Shown here piece by piece: positions 35,201 to 43,432 of a stretch of 64,000 nucleotides of DNA. Position 1 is the stretch's first letter. Each line of letters opens with the position of its first letter. A model generated the notes under the pieces. That model was not told the origin of the DNA, did no database searches, and saw nothing but the letters and a program-made list of their open reading frames with translations. The DNA lies in contig JAYFQV010000004.1 of the NCBI GenBank assembly GCA_034926605.1, positions 62,001 through 126,000 of the forward strand. The letters are read 5' to 3'. The translations under genes and the position numbers were made by a program. The stretch comes from CALXXL01 sp034926605. GTDB lineage: Bacteria; Verrucomicrobiota; Lentisphaeria; Victivallales; Victivallaceae.

Positions 35201-37582
35201 GATGTAGAAAATAGCGCCATCCTTGAATCCGGCGCCGTCGATCATCGAACCGCTGCCGGCGGCAAGGAAGCTGGCACCTCCGAACATCTGCATAAATTCG
35301 TCAGTGTAGCCGGCGGCCGCGTCGCCGCGGCTGCCGACAACGTCGATCTGAATGGCGTAATCACCGGAGCCTAGACTCAGAAACCCGCCATCGGAAATCA
35401 CCAGGTGGGAGGCGACGCCGTCGGCCACGGTGAACTCATACTGTCCGGCCCCTTCAAGATAGTTATAGTTGATGCCGGAAAGAGTGGTTCCGGTGGATAT
35501 CATCAGACTGGTGTCATTGCGCATCGCAATACCGCTGGCGACGGCCCCGACCGCCATGTACATCACGGCGGAGTTCAGCGAAACATTCATCGCGCTGCCG
35601 CCGCCGGCCACGGTGAAAGTGCCGCCGTTGTTGAAGAACAGACCGCTGGCTACCTTGCCGGCGATCGAGAATCCGGCGGAGGTGCCGTCATCGAAAACGT
35701 AGGTACCGTCCACAGTGTCGTCGGTGGAGATGCCGCTCAGGGTACCGCCGTCGAGAATGGTCAGGCTGGCCAGGGTGGTGGCCGAGGCTCCGCCGAACAG
35801 GCTGGCGTTTTTGGCCACCACGAAGCCGCTTACCACGCCGCCGGCGATGGAGAGCGCCTTGGATGATCCGTCGGCAAACACATAGACGCCGGAAATCGTG
35901 GAATCGGCGCTGACGTTGGTGATATAAGCCCCGTCATGGACGGTCACGTTGACCAGCCCGGAAACATCGCCGATGCCGTAACCGTTGAAGTAGCCGCCGG
36001 AATGCAGGATAAGCCCGGTGATCACTCCGTTGGAAGCGGCAAATGGCTTGTAGACGCCGTTCTCCTCGATCTGACCGCCGGTCACCACAAAGTCGCAGCC
36101 GGTGATCTGGATGATGCCGGACTCGGCGATCTTGAGCGAACTGATCAGCGCGGTGCCGCTGGTGGTCTTGGAATGGCCGAGCACGATGACGCCGCCGTCC
36201 TCCACGGTAACTTTTTCGGCGGTACCGTTGTTAGACTCCGAACCATAGATGTCGCGGGTATAGAGAATGCCGCCTGACTTGACCGTAACATTGCTCAGAA
36301 CGCTGCCGGAACCGTAAATGTGGGCTGATCCGCCGTTCTGAAGCGTAACCAGATTGGCATGGCCGCCGCGGAACACGACCAGCCGGGCCCCGGTGCCGAA
36401 TCCAGTGGCATAGGAGCCCAGGCCGTCCACCACCACGCTGCTGGCGACGTTGGCGGACATAAGCTCGTAACGCGCGCCGTAACCCTTGATGGTGACGTCG
36501 CTCACGGTGCCGTTGGAGCACTGCAGCCAGCCGGCATTCTCAATGGTGATGCCGGACATCTTTCCGGCTGCATACATCACCAGCGTGGCGCCGTCCACCA
36601 CCACCTTGGTCAGCGAGGTGGCGTCGATATTGTTCAGCTTGCCGCCCGGAGTCAGATAGATGCTGGTGGAGTTGGCGGCCAGCCCGGCGATGGTGACGTT
36701 ATTGAACTTGGACAGTTGCGAAGTAAGCAGATAACCGTTGTTGATCACGCCGAGCATCAGCGTGTCGCGGGATATGGTGGCGTCTTCCAGCGTTGCGGCG
36801 CTGCCGATAAGCAGCTTGCCGCCAGTGGTGGTAAGCCCTTTGATGGCGCCCTCGATCCGGGCGGAGGCGTTGTCGGCTACGGTGCAGCCGGAAACCACGG
36901 CGGTCCCGCTGATGAACATGTAGCCGATATTGGAAAGAGCAACGTTTTCGATCTGGGCCGCACCGTTGATATATAGAGTACCGCCGGTCACAGTGGTGTC
37001 GTATAGTTTGGCGTTGGAATCGATTTGGGCATAGCCGCTGTAAACCACATTCAGGTTATGGCACTCGACGGTTCCGCGGACGAACGGGCTGTACCCGACA
37101 AACAGATAGCAGGCGCCGCCGGCGGTGCAGTCGTACATGTAGCCGGCGCCGATGCGGACGTTCGCATAGCCGAGTCCGCGATAATCGTTGAGCAGAAATT
37201 TTTCACCGCCGAAATAAACGTCGCGGAAAGTAATATCGGTTCCGGAGGTGTTAAGATAGCCGAAATTGATGGTAGTGGCGCTGATCACACCGCCGAACAC
37301 CACCATATGGCTGTGCCAGGTGTTGTCGGCATACCAGTTGGGGTCGCGGTTGTTGATGGTGGCGCTGACCAGCGTGCCGCCGTACATTAAGATCACGTTC
37401 TTCCGGTTTGGGTAGCCGGAAACGACCAGTCCGTCGACGGTGCCCCCGGAAATTATCAGCGTCGCCTCGCCGGACATCACGCAATCGCTGGTGGTGCCGC
37501 CGGTGAGCACGGTCTGACTTCCGCTGGCAATGATTTCGTCGGAGACGGTCATGCCGGCACTTACTACCTGTGTAAAAGCCAT
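32282..37582 (-). CDS. Giant glycine-rich beta-solenoid (AIDA-type repeat) protein
   Basis: A 1766-residue low-complexity protein made mostly of short beta-strand repeats. Residues 1 to ~1060 are AIDA-like (ISGGTVDGLVVSG, VLTGGTTSDCVMSG). Residues ~1240-1575 switch to a different repeat built around YGGG (IYGGGNGKDVASG, VYGGGINSNIG). The last ~130 residues are an acidic non-repetitive domain (FVLDADTLGSDNFKFALLDV). Such proteins fold as right-handed beta-helices and are usually surface adhesins or autotransporter passengers. No signal peptide is present (it starts MAFTQVVSAGMTVSD) and the promoter and AAGGGGG site just upstream exclude a longer start; no outer-membrane barrel or sorting motif is seen at the C-terminus. 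Export route unknown. Confidence 0.85.
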   Translation of the reverse strand: MAFTQVVSAGMTVSDEIIASGSQTVLTGGTTSDCVMSGEATLIISGGTVDGLVVSGYPNRKNVILMYGGTLVSATINNRDPNWYADNTWHSHMVVFGGVISATTINFGYLNTSGTDITFRDVYFGGEKFLLNDYRGLGYANVRIGAGYMYDCTAGGACYLFVGYSPFVRGTVECHNLNVVYSGYAQIDSNAKLYDTTVTGGTLYINGAAQIENVALSNIGYMFISGTAVVSGCTVADNASARIEGAIKGLTTTGGKLLIGSAATLEDATISRDTLMLGVINNGYLLTSQLSKFNNVTIAGLAANSTSIYLTPGGKLNNIDATSLTKVVVDGATLVMYAAGKMSGITIENAGWLQCSNGTVSDVTIKGYGARYELMSANVASSVVVDGLGSYATGFGTGARLVVFRGGHANLVTLQNGGSAHIYGSGSVLSNVTVKSGGILYTRDIYGSESNNGTAEKVTVEDGGVIVLGHSKTTSGTALISSLKIAESGIIQITGCDFVVTGGQIEENGVYKPFAASNGVITGLILHSGGYFNGYGIGDVSGLVNVTVHDGAYITNVSADSTISGVYVFADGSSKALSIAGGVVSGFVVAKNASLFGGASATTLASLTILDGGTLSGISTDDTVDGTYVFDDGTSAGFSIAGKVASGLFFNNGGTFTVAGGGSAMNVSLNSAVMYMAVGAVASGIAMRNDTSLMISTGTTLSGINYNYLEGAGQYEFTVADGVASHLVISDGGFLSLGSGDYAIQIDVVGSRGDAAAGYTDEFMQMFGGASFLAAGSGSMIDGAGFKDGAIFYIGDSSAKVTASNLQFSATGTVNLTLGSSQRLSGITYGFAGDAKDEFRTFNFDGSTLSNVRVIGSYGKLVLGSNMTVDGIEVIGTFANIVSDATNTFKDLYVSVSGTFALDAAVYGARMVAGELQARGIVSGAIVSSGATLATSLSAARFSDIGVAGGIVRLGTAKNQWAGAQAGSVIDGITVTSGSLVFNAGTLKNLTMTGGTFTYDAAGSNGTYGRDGIVLNMEGGFYFRNSTIANGYTNAIDMTSATGLELAGSNTIKTNVSMSLIDGVVNITGDGNAIDSGCQVTARTIVFDVTGLTRAGAGMVNYLPRINAITTTGLGELRVDLDVRQYYVVLGQVTDGSTTFARSLRFMFTGDTRSTQVSLNSSYTKDGYTYTVTTQSVESPGYAILLVQSTVSTNTKLSWFSYSNGAPTFVNDIAETSGTVYLGNTLETTSGGHAIESVGGNVIGAGIVTDLQERITVYGGSNLTSRAQSFIKVTGGQKNYIYGGGNGKDVASGTNIYITNGNSLCSVYGGGINSNIGAGSDGNAVNINIVGGTQRDLYGGGKGGTITGNINLQASNSTVSSIVTGGGESNVNGSISVKLGNLVGDVTANIYGGSVVNAANLTVSGSVALSITGGRYLGILYGGGRGYSSYSNVTGGDVSVTVSNMTQLDNPKLLKDGNSAWIIGGGVADGGGKTTVAGSVYVNVTGGASVVRVVGGSQAQGSGSIATINGDTVVTIGNCSVTDAVYGGGYAYDSGVSVVEGTSRIVVNASGSTVTIGGNIYAGGANPMYSTKGGSSSVLGGSEVSFSGSGDLLSFSGVVDGDGKIAGTVQGTKAVSFDDFTGGFFGLLKNIDVVTLAGDTRMTSANSYTVSTLCFDLSKRSFDLSDYLFVEDTSSFSFESEGVLKFVLDADTLGSDNFKFALLDVSDEDIEGLTVQLYGSDGYELASADIADAMDGGIALNGKGVFSLSVDEFGGLNANFKKGALA

Positions 37583-37650
37583 GGTGTTCCCCCTTTATGT
37601 TGGTTGCTTTTTTAAAGGTTATATTAGGTTTTTTAACAAACTACAGGATA

Positions 37651-37679
37651 TATATATTTCCGGTTGTTCGAAATGTCAA
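37651..37679 (-). promoter_or_regulatory. Promoter of giant protein gene 1
   Basis: On the minus strand TTGACA (37674-37679) and TATATA (37651-37656) are 17 bp apart, about 70 nt ahead of the start codon. Confidence 0.75.
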
Positions 37680-37924
37680 TCCATTTTGTCGCGATTATAT
37701 GACTTTTTTCGAAAAAAAACAGGTTTTTTTTACATAAAATCCAACCCGGCAAATATGCAGATAACATACTTACAATAAACGGTTAACACAAAGCAAACAT
37801 AGAGTTGGTTTAAGATTAAAAAACCACAAAAAACCAACTATCCGGTATGACAAAAAGCCGATGAGAGAAAGTGGTGGAACAGGGAGCCTGGATAAGTGTG
37901 CCGTCCGGCAGAAAGGCAAAAAAA

Positions 37925-37998
37925 TGGAGGCGTGGACCGGAATCGAACCGGTGTGGGAGATTTTGCAGACCTCTGCCTAGCCACTCGGCAACCACGCC
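37925..37998 (-). tRNA. tRNA-Cys (anticodon GCA)
   Basis: A full cloverleaf on the minus strand: acceptor GGCGTGG/CCACGCC, D arm GCC/GGC, anticodon stem GAGGT/ATCTC with loop CTGCAAA (anticodon GCA), T arm ACCGG/CCGGT. The discriminator is U, as expected for tRNA-Cys, and the CCA end is encoded. A run of seven T follows directly on that strand. Confidence 0.96.
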
Positions 37999-38079
37999 TT
38001 ATTGTGTGATTACATTACTCGCTTTTTCAAAAAAATCCAGCACGTAACTCAAGAAAAGCCGAAAAAAACGCGAGTCGTG

Positions 38080-38107
38080 TTGAAAAACCGCACCTCGATG
38101 GTATTTT
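38080..38107 (+). promoter_or_regulatory. Promoter of glnS
   Basis: TTGAAA (38080-38085) and TATTTT (38102-38107) with a 16-bp spacer. Confidence 0.5.
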
Positions 38108-38146
38108 AAATATAAAATGAATAATACATGAAAAACGGAGAATACG

Positions 38147-39823
38147 ATGAATGAAAATATCGATGCCGCCGTCCCCTTGGATTTCATCCGGGAAAAGGTA
38201 GCGGCGGACGTCGCGTCAAACCGCTTCGGCAGGCCGATTACCACCCGGTTTCCGCCGGAGCCCAACGGCTATCTGCATATAGGACATGCCAAGGCGATCT
38301 GCATAGACTTCGGCGTGGCGGCAGAATTCGGCGGCGTATGCCACCTTCGGATGGACGACACCAACCCCACCAAGGAAGACACCGAGTACGTGGACTCCAT
38401 TCAGGAAGACATCCACTGGCTCGGATTCGACTGGGGCGAGCATTTCTACTATGCCAGCGACTATTTCGAACGCATGTATGAATGCGCGGTGGAGCTGATC
38501 AAGCGCGGCAAGGCTTACGTGTGCGCGCTCACGCCCGAAGAATGGAAGGAATACTGCGGCGACCTGTTCAAACCGGGCAAAAACCCGCCCGGCCGGTCGC
38601 TTACGGCGGAGGAAAACCTTGCTCTGTTCGAGCGTATGCGGAAAGGTGAGTTCGCCGACGGTGAACGCACCCTGCGCGCCAGGATCGACATGGACTCTCC
38701 GAACATCCACATGCGCGACCCCGTCATCTACCGCGTGCGCCATACCGAGCACTTCCGCCAGGGCGACAAATGGTGCGTCTATCCGATGTACGACTTTGCC
38801 CACTGCCTCGAGGACGCGTTTGAAAACATAACCCATTCACTCTGCACCCTCGAGTTCGAAATCCACCGTCCGCTCTACGAGTGGGTGCTCCAGGCTCTGG
38901 ATTGGGAAAACCCGCCGGAGCAAACCGAATTTTCACGCCTCAATCTAACCTACACCGTCATGAGCAAGCGCAAGCTGCTTCAGCTGGTGAAGGAGCGTCA
39001 TGTATCCGGCTGGGACGATCCCCGCATGCCCACCATCTGCGGCCTGCGGCGGCGCGGCTATACCCCGGAATCGCTCCGCCGGTTCGCCAGAATGGTAGGC
39101 GTGACGAAATTCAACAGCACCACCGACGTGTCCCTGCTTGAATACTGCGTGCGCGAAGACCTCAACGTCTCCGCCCCGCGTTTCATGGCGGTGCTCGACC
39201 CGCTCAAGGTGGTTATCGAGAACTACCCGGAAGGGCAGATGGAATATCTCGACGCGGTCAACAATCCCGAAGATCCCGCCGCCGGCAGCCGCAAGGTGCC
39301 GTTCGGCCGCGAGATATGGATCGAACGCGCCGACTTCATGGAAAACCCGCCGAAAAAATATTTCCGCCTCCAGCCCGGAGGCGAAGTCCGGCTGCGCTAC
39401 GGCTATTTCATCAAATGCGAAAAGGTGGTTAAAGACGCCGACGGCAACGTGACCGAGCTGCGCTGCACCTACGATCCCGCCACCCGGGGCGGCAACTCCC
39501 CCGACGGGCGCAAGGTGAAAGGCACCATACACTATGTCACCTGCGCCACCGCAGTCGGCGCGGAAGCAAGGCTGTACGACCGGCTGTTCTCGGTGGAAAA
39601 CCCCGGAGCGGACGGCGCGGATTTCCTGGCCCAGCTCAATCCCGATTCGCTCAAAGTGGTCGAATGCCTGGTCGAACCGGCGCTGGCGGAACTTCCGCCC
39701 GGCTCGCGGGTGCAGTTCGAACGCATCGGTTATTTCGCGGCCGACCCGGATTCGCTGCCCGGCCGTCCGGTGTTCAACCGCACCGTGACGTTGAAAGACT
39801 CCTGGGCCAAACAACAGAACTGA
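38147..39823 (+). CDS. glnS: Glutaminyl-tRNA synthetase
   Basis: A 558-residue class I synthetase that charges tRNA-Gln directly with glutamine. The HIGH signature lies in PPEPNGYLHIGHAK (His44-Ile-Gly-His47) and the KMSKS equivalent is VMSKRKL from residue 271. MDDTNPTKED and GFDWGEHFYYASDYFE are GlnRS-typical rather than GluRS-typical. The C-terminal two beta-barrels (residues ~340-550) for anticodon reading are present, including the conserved PFGREIWIERADF. Length is normal. A Shine-Dalgarno CGGAG precedes the ATG. It is followed by rpe after 7 nt. Confidence 0.97.
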   Translation: MNENIDAAVPLDFIREKVAADVASNRFGRPITTRFPPEPNGYLHIGHAKAICIDFGVAAEFGGVCHLRMDDTNPTKEDTEYVDSIQEDIHWLGFDWGEHFYYASDYFERMYECAVELIKRGKAYVCALTPEEWKEYCGDLFKPGKNPPGRSLTAEENLALFERMRKGEFADGERTLRARIDMDSPNIHMRDPVIYRVRHTEHFRQGDKWCVYPMYDFAHCLEDAFENITHSLCTLEFEIHRPLYEWVLQALDWENPPEQTEFSRLNLTYTVMSKRKLLQLVKERHVSGWDDPRMPTICGLRRRGYTPESLRRFARMVGVTKFNSTTDVSLLEYCVREDLNVSAPRFMAVLDPLKVVIENYPEGQMEYLDAVNNPEDPAAGSRKVPFGREIWIERADFMENPPKKYFRLQPGGEVRLRYGYFIKCEKVVKDADGNVTELRCTYDPATRGGNSPDGRKVKGTIHYVTCATAVGAEARLYDRLFSVENPGADGADFLAQLNPDSLKVVECLVEPALAELPPGSRVQFERIGYFAADPDSLPGRPVFNRTVTLKDSWAKQQN

Positions 39824-39830
39824 GGTGGCG

Positions 39831-40523
39831 ATGTACGATATTCACAACCTCCCGCTCGACCGTGTGACCGTTGCGCCGTCGCTTCTGGCGGCCGATTTCG
39901 CCCGGCTGGGCGACGAGGTGGCGCGGGTCGAATCCGCCGGGGCCGAAGTGCTGCATCTGGACATCATGGACGGCCATTTCGTACCGAACATCTCGTTCGG
40001 CCCCGGGCTGGTCAAGCACCTGCGGCCGCACAGCAGAATGTTCTTCGACGCTCACCTGATGATCACCGATCCGCTCAAGTATGCTCCGGAATTCGCGAAA
40101 GCCGGAGCCGACGGCATCACCTATCATGTGGAGACCGAACGCGACCCGGCCGCCACCGCGCGCCGGATACGCGAACTCGGTGTGGCGGTTGGCGTGTCGC
40201 TCAAGCCCGGAACCCCGGTGGAGGCTGTGCTGCCGTTGCTGGGGCTGGTCGATCTTGTGCTGATAATGTCGGTGGAACCCGGCTTCGGCGGGCAGAAATT
40301 CATGCCCGAGATGCTGGAAAAAGCGCGAGTGATACGCCGTGAGGCAAGAGCGGTCAACCCGGCGTTGCACCTTGAAATAGACGGCGGAATCGATGAACAT
40401 ACCGCCATTCCGGCAGCGGCCGCCGGGGTAAATATGATGGTGGCCGGTACCGCCGTATTCCGCCATCCCGAAGGGGCGGAGGCCGCTATTTCGCGCATCC
40501 ATAACGCAAGGATCGCCAATTAA
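39831..40523 (+). CDS. rpe: Ribulose-phosphate 3-epimerase
   Basis: A 230-residue TIM-barrel enzyme that interconverts ribulose-5-phosphate and xylulose-5-phosphate in the pentose phosphate pathway. Metal and catalytic motifs are present: VAPSLLAADFARL, HLDIMDGHFVPNISFG, DAHLMI, LIMSVEPGFGGQKF and EIDGGI. GAGG precedes the ATG at 39831; a GTG six bases upstream is in frame but worse placed. It is probably co-transcribed with glnS. Confidence 0.96.
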   Translation: MYDIHNLPLDRVTVAPSLLAADFARLGDEVARVESAGAEVLHLDIMDGHFVPNISFGPGLVKHLRPHSRMFFDAHLMITDPLKYAPEFAKAGADGITYHVETERDPAATARRIRELGVAVGVSLKPGTPVEAVLPLLGLVDLVLIMSVEPGFGGQKFMPEMLEKARVIRREARAVNPALHLEIDGGIDEHTAIPAAAAGVNMMVAGTAVFRHPEGAEAAISRIHNARIAN

Positions 40524-40545
40524 TGCAAAATTTTATATTGCGCAC

Positions 40546-40573
40546 TTGACATTTATACGAGACTGGATAATAT
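40546..40573 (+). promoter_or_regulatory. Promoter of the gcvH-like operon
   Basis: TTGACA (40546-40551) and TAATAT (40568-40573) with a 16-bp spacer. GAGG lies before the ATG at 40614. Confidence 0.65.
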
Positions 40574-40613
40574 AAATGTTAAGAATTCTGAACACAGCTT
40601 TGACGAGGCAGCA

Positions 40614-40988
40614 ATGAAATACTTTTCCGAAGATCACGAATGGGTCGAAATTGATGGCGACGAGGCCACCATCGGCATATCCGAGTACGCAGTCAACCTC
40701 ATGGGTGAGATCATCCGTGTGGAGCTGCCGTCTGAGGATGAGGACTTCATAGTCGGCGACATGCTCGGAACACTGGAAACCGAACGCGACACCACCGACA
40801 TCTACTCGCCTATCTCCGGAACCATATCCGCGGTGAACGAAGTCCTCGATGACGATCCCGTCCTTATCAACGACTCCCCGGAGGATAAAGGCTGGATATG
40901 CAAAATGGTCAACTTCGACACCGCCGAACTCGACGACATGATGAATGAGGCCGCCTACGCCCGTTATCTGCGGGAATTGAATCCATAA
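40614..40988 (+). CDS. GcvH-like protein lacking the lipoyl-lysine
   Basis: A 124-residue protein with the full H-protein fold: DHEWVEIDGDEATIGISEYA, then GEIIRVELP, DIYSPISG and NDSPEDKGWICKM. Glycine cleavage H protein carries lipoate on a Lys in the motif ESVKAASD. Here the aligned segment reads LETERDTTD, placing Arg58 (codon CGC at 40785-40787) where the lysine should be, so normal lipoylation is impossible. No gcvT, gcvP or lipoate ligase is nearby. The gene instead overlaps by one base a protein of unknown function and is followed by a sodium symporter. It is likely a repurposed H protein; its role is unknown. A sequencing error is unlikely, since the flanking motif residues have changed too. 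Confidence 0.85.
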   Translation: MKYFSEDHEWVEIDGDEATIGISEYAVNLMGEIIRVELPSEDEDFIVGDMLGTLETERDTTDIYSPISGTISAVNEVLDDDPVLINDSPEDKGWICKMVNFDTAELDDMMNEAAYARYLRELNP

Positions 40989-42052
40989 TGCGCTATATAG
41001 AACGCTTGCGCGGGGTCGGAGGGAAAGCGTGGAAGTTCATTCCGTTCTCCCGGCCGGATCATATCTGCGAACTTGAATCCGACGGCAGGACGCTTGCCCG
41101 TTTCAAGGGCGCCGGTCTTAATAATTTCAACGAAAACGACGGATTGTTCGAAGTCTGGCGCGCCCACGGCTCGGCCGACTCCCGTACCGGCAGCATCGAG
41201 TCTTCCGCGTTGCTGCCGTTCGCGCAGAACGCCGTCGTCTCACGCAAGATTGAGTTTTTCAACGGCGTGGGGATGGTTACGGTGGACGTAAGGGCACGCG
41301 ACATCCGGCGCTTGGAACTCGACGAGCTTTTTCTGCCCGGCACCTGGCTATCGGTACGCCGCTTCGACGGCAAAGACTTCATCGAGCACGATCTTTCCGC
41401 CAAGGTTGAATTTGAACTGCCGGTAGCCGCGCTCACCTTTTCAGCGGCCGACGGCCGCAAGTTCGAGCTCGGCTGCGGCGACGATTTCTGGCGATATTCC
41501 GCGGCGGCCGCGATCGGCGGTGCTCAGGCAAAACTTTCCGCCGTCCCCCTTCCCGACGGGTTGAAGATTCAGCGCGTACTGATCGACCTGCCGGAAGGAA
41601 TGGAACCGCCGCCGCCGCGACCGTGGCGTTTTTCATGGTATTTCGCATGGCCTGTCGAACCCACGCCGGAACCGGCCGGAACCAACATACTTGCCTGTGG
41701 CGAACTCGCCGGCAGGCCGGACGACTGTCTTATCTCCGCAGCCGCGCGCAAGAACCTGCGCAAGGCAGTCAGGACCGCGACCGACAGCACCGTGCTGTCC
41801 GGGATTTCAACCCGGATATGCAGCGTGGCCGCACACCTCGGCCGCACCTCGCGCGGGGAACTTGCCCACTGGGACTTGCCGGAGCTGTTCGGGTTCTACC
41901 CGTGGGCGGCAAGGCGAATGACTGAAAGCGAAGGCGACTTCCGCCTAAAATTCGCCACCGACGCGCCGGAGCGCCGGCTGCTGGCCGCGGCCGCGCTGGA
42001 AGCCGCGCTGACGGATGACATATCGGTACTGGACTGCAAGCCAAAAGGTTAA
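40988..42052 (+). CDS. Cytoplasmic protein of unknown function
   Basis: A 354-residue protein whose ATG overlaps the stop of the gcvH-like gene (TAATG). There is no signal peptide or membrane segment. The sequence is beta-rich (GRTLARFKGAGLNNFNEND, KIEFFNGVGMVTVDVRARDIRRLELDELFLPGTWLS) with a proline-rich linker near residue 200 (GMEPPPPRPWRFSWYFAWPVEP). I do not recognise a family or catalytic motif. The coupling on both sides ties it to the H-like protein and to the transporter that starts 3 nt later. Confidence 0.7.
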   Translation: MRYIERLRGVGGKAWKFIPFSRPDHICELESDGRTLARFKGAGLNNFNENDGLFEVWRAHGSADSRTGSIESSALLPFAQNAVVSRKIEFFNGVGMVTVDVRARDIRRLELDELFLPGTWLSVRRFDGKDFIEHDLSAKVEFELPVAALTFSAADGRKFELGCGDDFWRYSAAAAIGGAQAKLSAVPLPDGLKIQRVLIDLPEGMEPPPPRPWRFSWYFAWPVEPTPEPAGTNILACGELAGRPDDCLISAAARKNLRKAVRTATDSTVLSGISTRICSVAAHLGRTSRGELAHWDLPELFGFYPWAARRMTESEGDFRLKFATDAPERRLLAAAALEAALTDDISVLDCKPKG

Positions 42053-42055
42053 GAG

Positions 42056-43432
42056 ATGCCTGACACTCCGCGCGAAAGCCTGTCAAGCCGCATCGGATTC
42101 CTGATGCTGGCGGCCGGGTGCGCGGTGGGGCTGGGCAATATCTGGAGATTTCCGTTCGTCGCCGGGAAATACGGCGGCGCCTCTTTCATCCTGCTTTACC
42201 TCGCATTTCTGGCGTTGATGGGATTCCCATTGCTGGTGATGGAGCTGGCGATCGGGCGCGGCGCGCAACGCAATCTGGTCGGCGCCATGCGCAAGCTGTC
42301 GCCGCACGGCTTCTGGTGGCGCGCCTCGATCCCGGCATTCGCCGGGAACGTGATACTTATGATGTTCTACACCACCGTCACCGGCTGGATGCTGGCATAT
42401 ACCTTATATTATGTCACCGGAGAGCTAGGCATTTCGCCGATGACGGCCGACGAAGTAGGCGGTTTTTTCGGTGATTTCGTTTCATCTCCCTGGCGGCTTA
42501 CCGAATATATGCTGGTTACGGTGGCGCTGGGCACCGCGGTGGGAATGCTGGGCCTGCGGCGGGGCGTTGAACGCATAACCAAAATACTGATGAGCGCCTT
42601 GTTCATACTGCTGGTGCTGCTGGTCGGCCATTCCATGACGCTTTCCGGCGCGGCGGAGGGCGTAAGATTCTTTTTCTATCCACGCGCGGTACCGGCGGCG
42701 GAACTCGGCGAAATGGTTGCCGCCGCCATGGGACAGGCGTTTTTCACCCTGAGCCTCGGCGTCGGGTCCATGACGGTGTTCGGAAGCTACATCGGCAAGG
42801 AGCACACGCTGGCCGGAGAATCGCTGCGGATCATCGGGTTGGACACAACGGTGGCGCTGCTGTCGGGGCTGGTGATTTTCCCGGCCTGTTTCTCGTTCGG
42901 CATCGACGCCGGTTCCGGCCCAACGCTGATTTTCGTAACTCTGCCGAATATTTTTGCCCAGATGTGGGGCGGCCGCTGGTGGGGCATGGCCTTCTTCCTG
43001 TTCATGAGCGCGGCGGCGATGACCACCGTGATCGCGGTCTTTGAAAATATCGTGACCTTGATGATCGATGAATTCAAATTCAAGCGTCACCTTGCCGTAT
43101 TGCTGAACGGCCTCATGATCGCCGTGCTTTCGCTGCCGTGCGCGTTGGGCTTCAACCGTCTGGCGGCCTTCAGGCCGTTCGGCGAAGGCAGCTGCGTGCT
43201 TGACCTAGAAGATTTTATGGTGAGCGACCTGATTCTGCCGTCTGGCGCGCTGCTGATAATGCTGTTCTGCGTCATGCGCGGGGGCTGGGGCTGGAAAAAT
43301 TTCATTGCCGAGGCCAACAGCGGAACCGGATGCAGGTTTCCGAATGCGCTGCGCCAGTATGTGACGCTGGCGGTACCTCCGGCCATCATCCTGATTCTGG
43401 CTATCGGAATTTACAGGCGTTTTTTTGCGTGA
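42056..43432 (+). CDS. Sodium-dependent symporter (SNF/NSS family)
   Basis: A 458-residue LeuT-type Na+:amino-acid symporter with about 11-12 helices. The N-terminal GFLMLAAGCAVGLGNIWRFPFVAGKYGGASFILLY is the family hallmark and supplies sodium and substrate contacts in TM1; GVGSMTVFGSYIGKE in TM6-7 follows. It imports an amino acid or amine; the substrate cannot be told. It is the third gene of the gcvH-like operon, which hints at an amino-acid link. Its 3' end overlaps the convergent cupin gene by 32 nt. Confidence 0.92.
   Translation: MPDTPRESLSSRIGFLMLAAGCAVGLGNIWRFPFVAGKYGGASFILLYLAFLALMGFPLLVMELAIGRGAQRNLVGAMRKLSPHGFWWRASIPAFAGNVILMMFYTTVTGWMLAYTLYYVTGELGISPMTADEVGGFFGDFVSSPWRLTEYMLVTVALGTAVGMLGLRRGVERITKILMSALFILLVLLVGHSMTLSGAAEGVRFFFYPRAVPAAELGEMVAAAMGQAFFTLSLGVGSMTVFGSYIGKEHTLAGESLRIIGLDTTVALLSGLVIFPACFSFGIDAGSGPTLIFVTLPNIFAQMWGGRWWGMAFFLFMSAAAMTTVIAVFENIVTLMIDEFKFKRHLAVLLNGLMIAVLSLPCALGFNRLAAFRPFGEGSCVLDLEDFMVSDLILPSGALLIMLFCVMRGGWGWKNFIAEANSGTGCRFPNALRQYVTLAVPPAIILILAIGIYRRFFA

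Larger units (their letters stand above)
37583..38146. other. AT-rich intergenic region with tRNA-Cys
   Basis: The region holds the giant-gene promoter, tRNA-Cys and the glnS promoter. Between 37690 and 37920 there is no gene; the only structure I see is an inverted repeat AGTTGGTTT (37803-37811) and AAACCAACT (37831-37839) with a 19-nt A-rich loop. Confidence 0.6.

Noticed and set aside
32282..37582. Possible CRISPR or DNA tandem repeat in the giant genes
   Set aside because: The repetition is at protein level (Gly/Val/Thr strands) and is degenerate at DNA level; there are no equal-length repeats with unique spacers.
41623..41925. Short frames nested in the 40988 gene
   Set aside because: Arg/Pro-rich shadow translations without ribosome sites.
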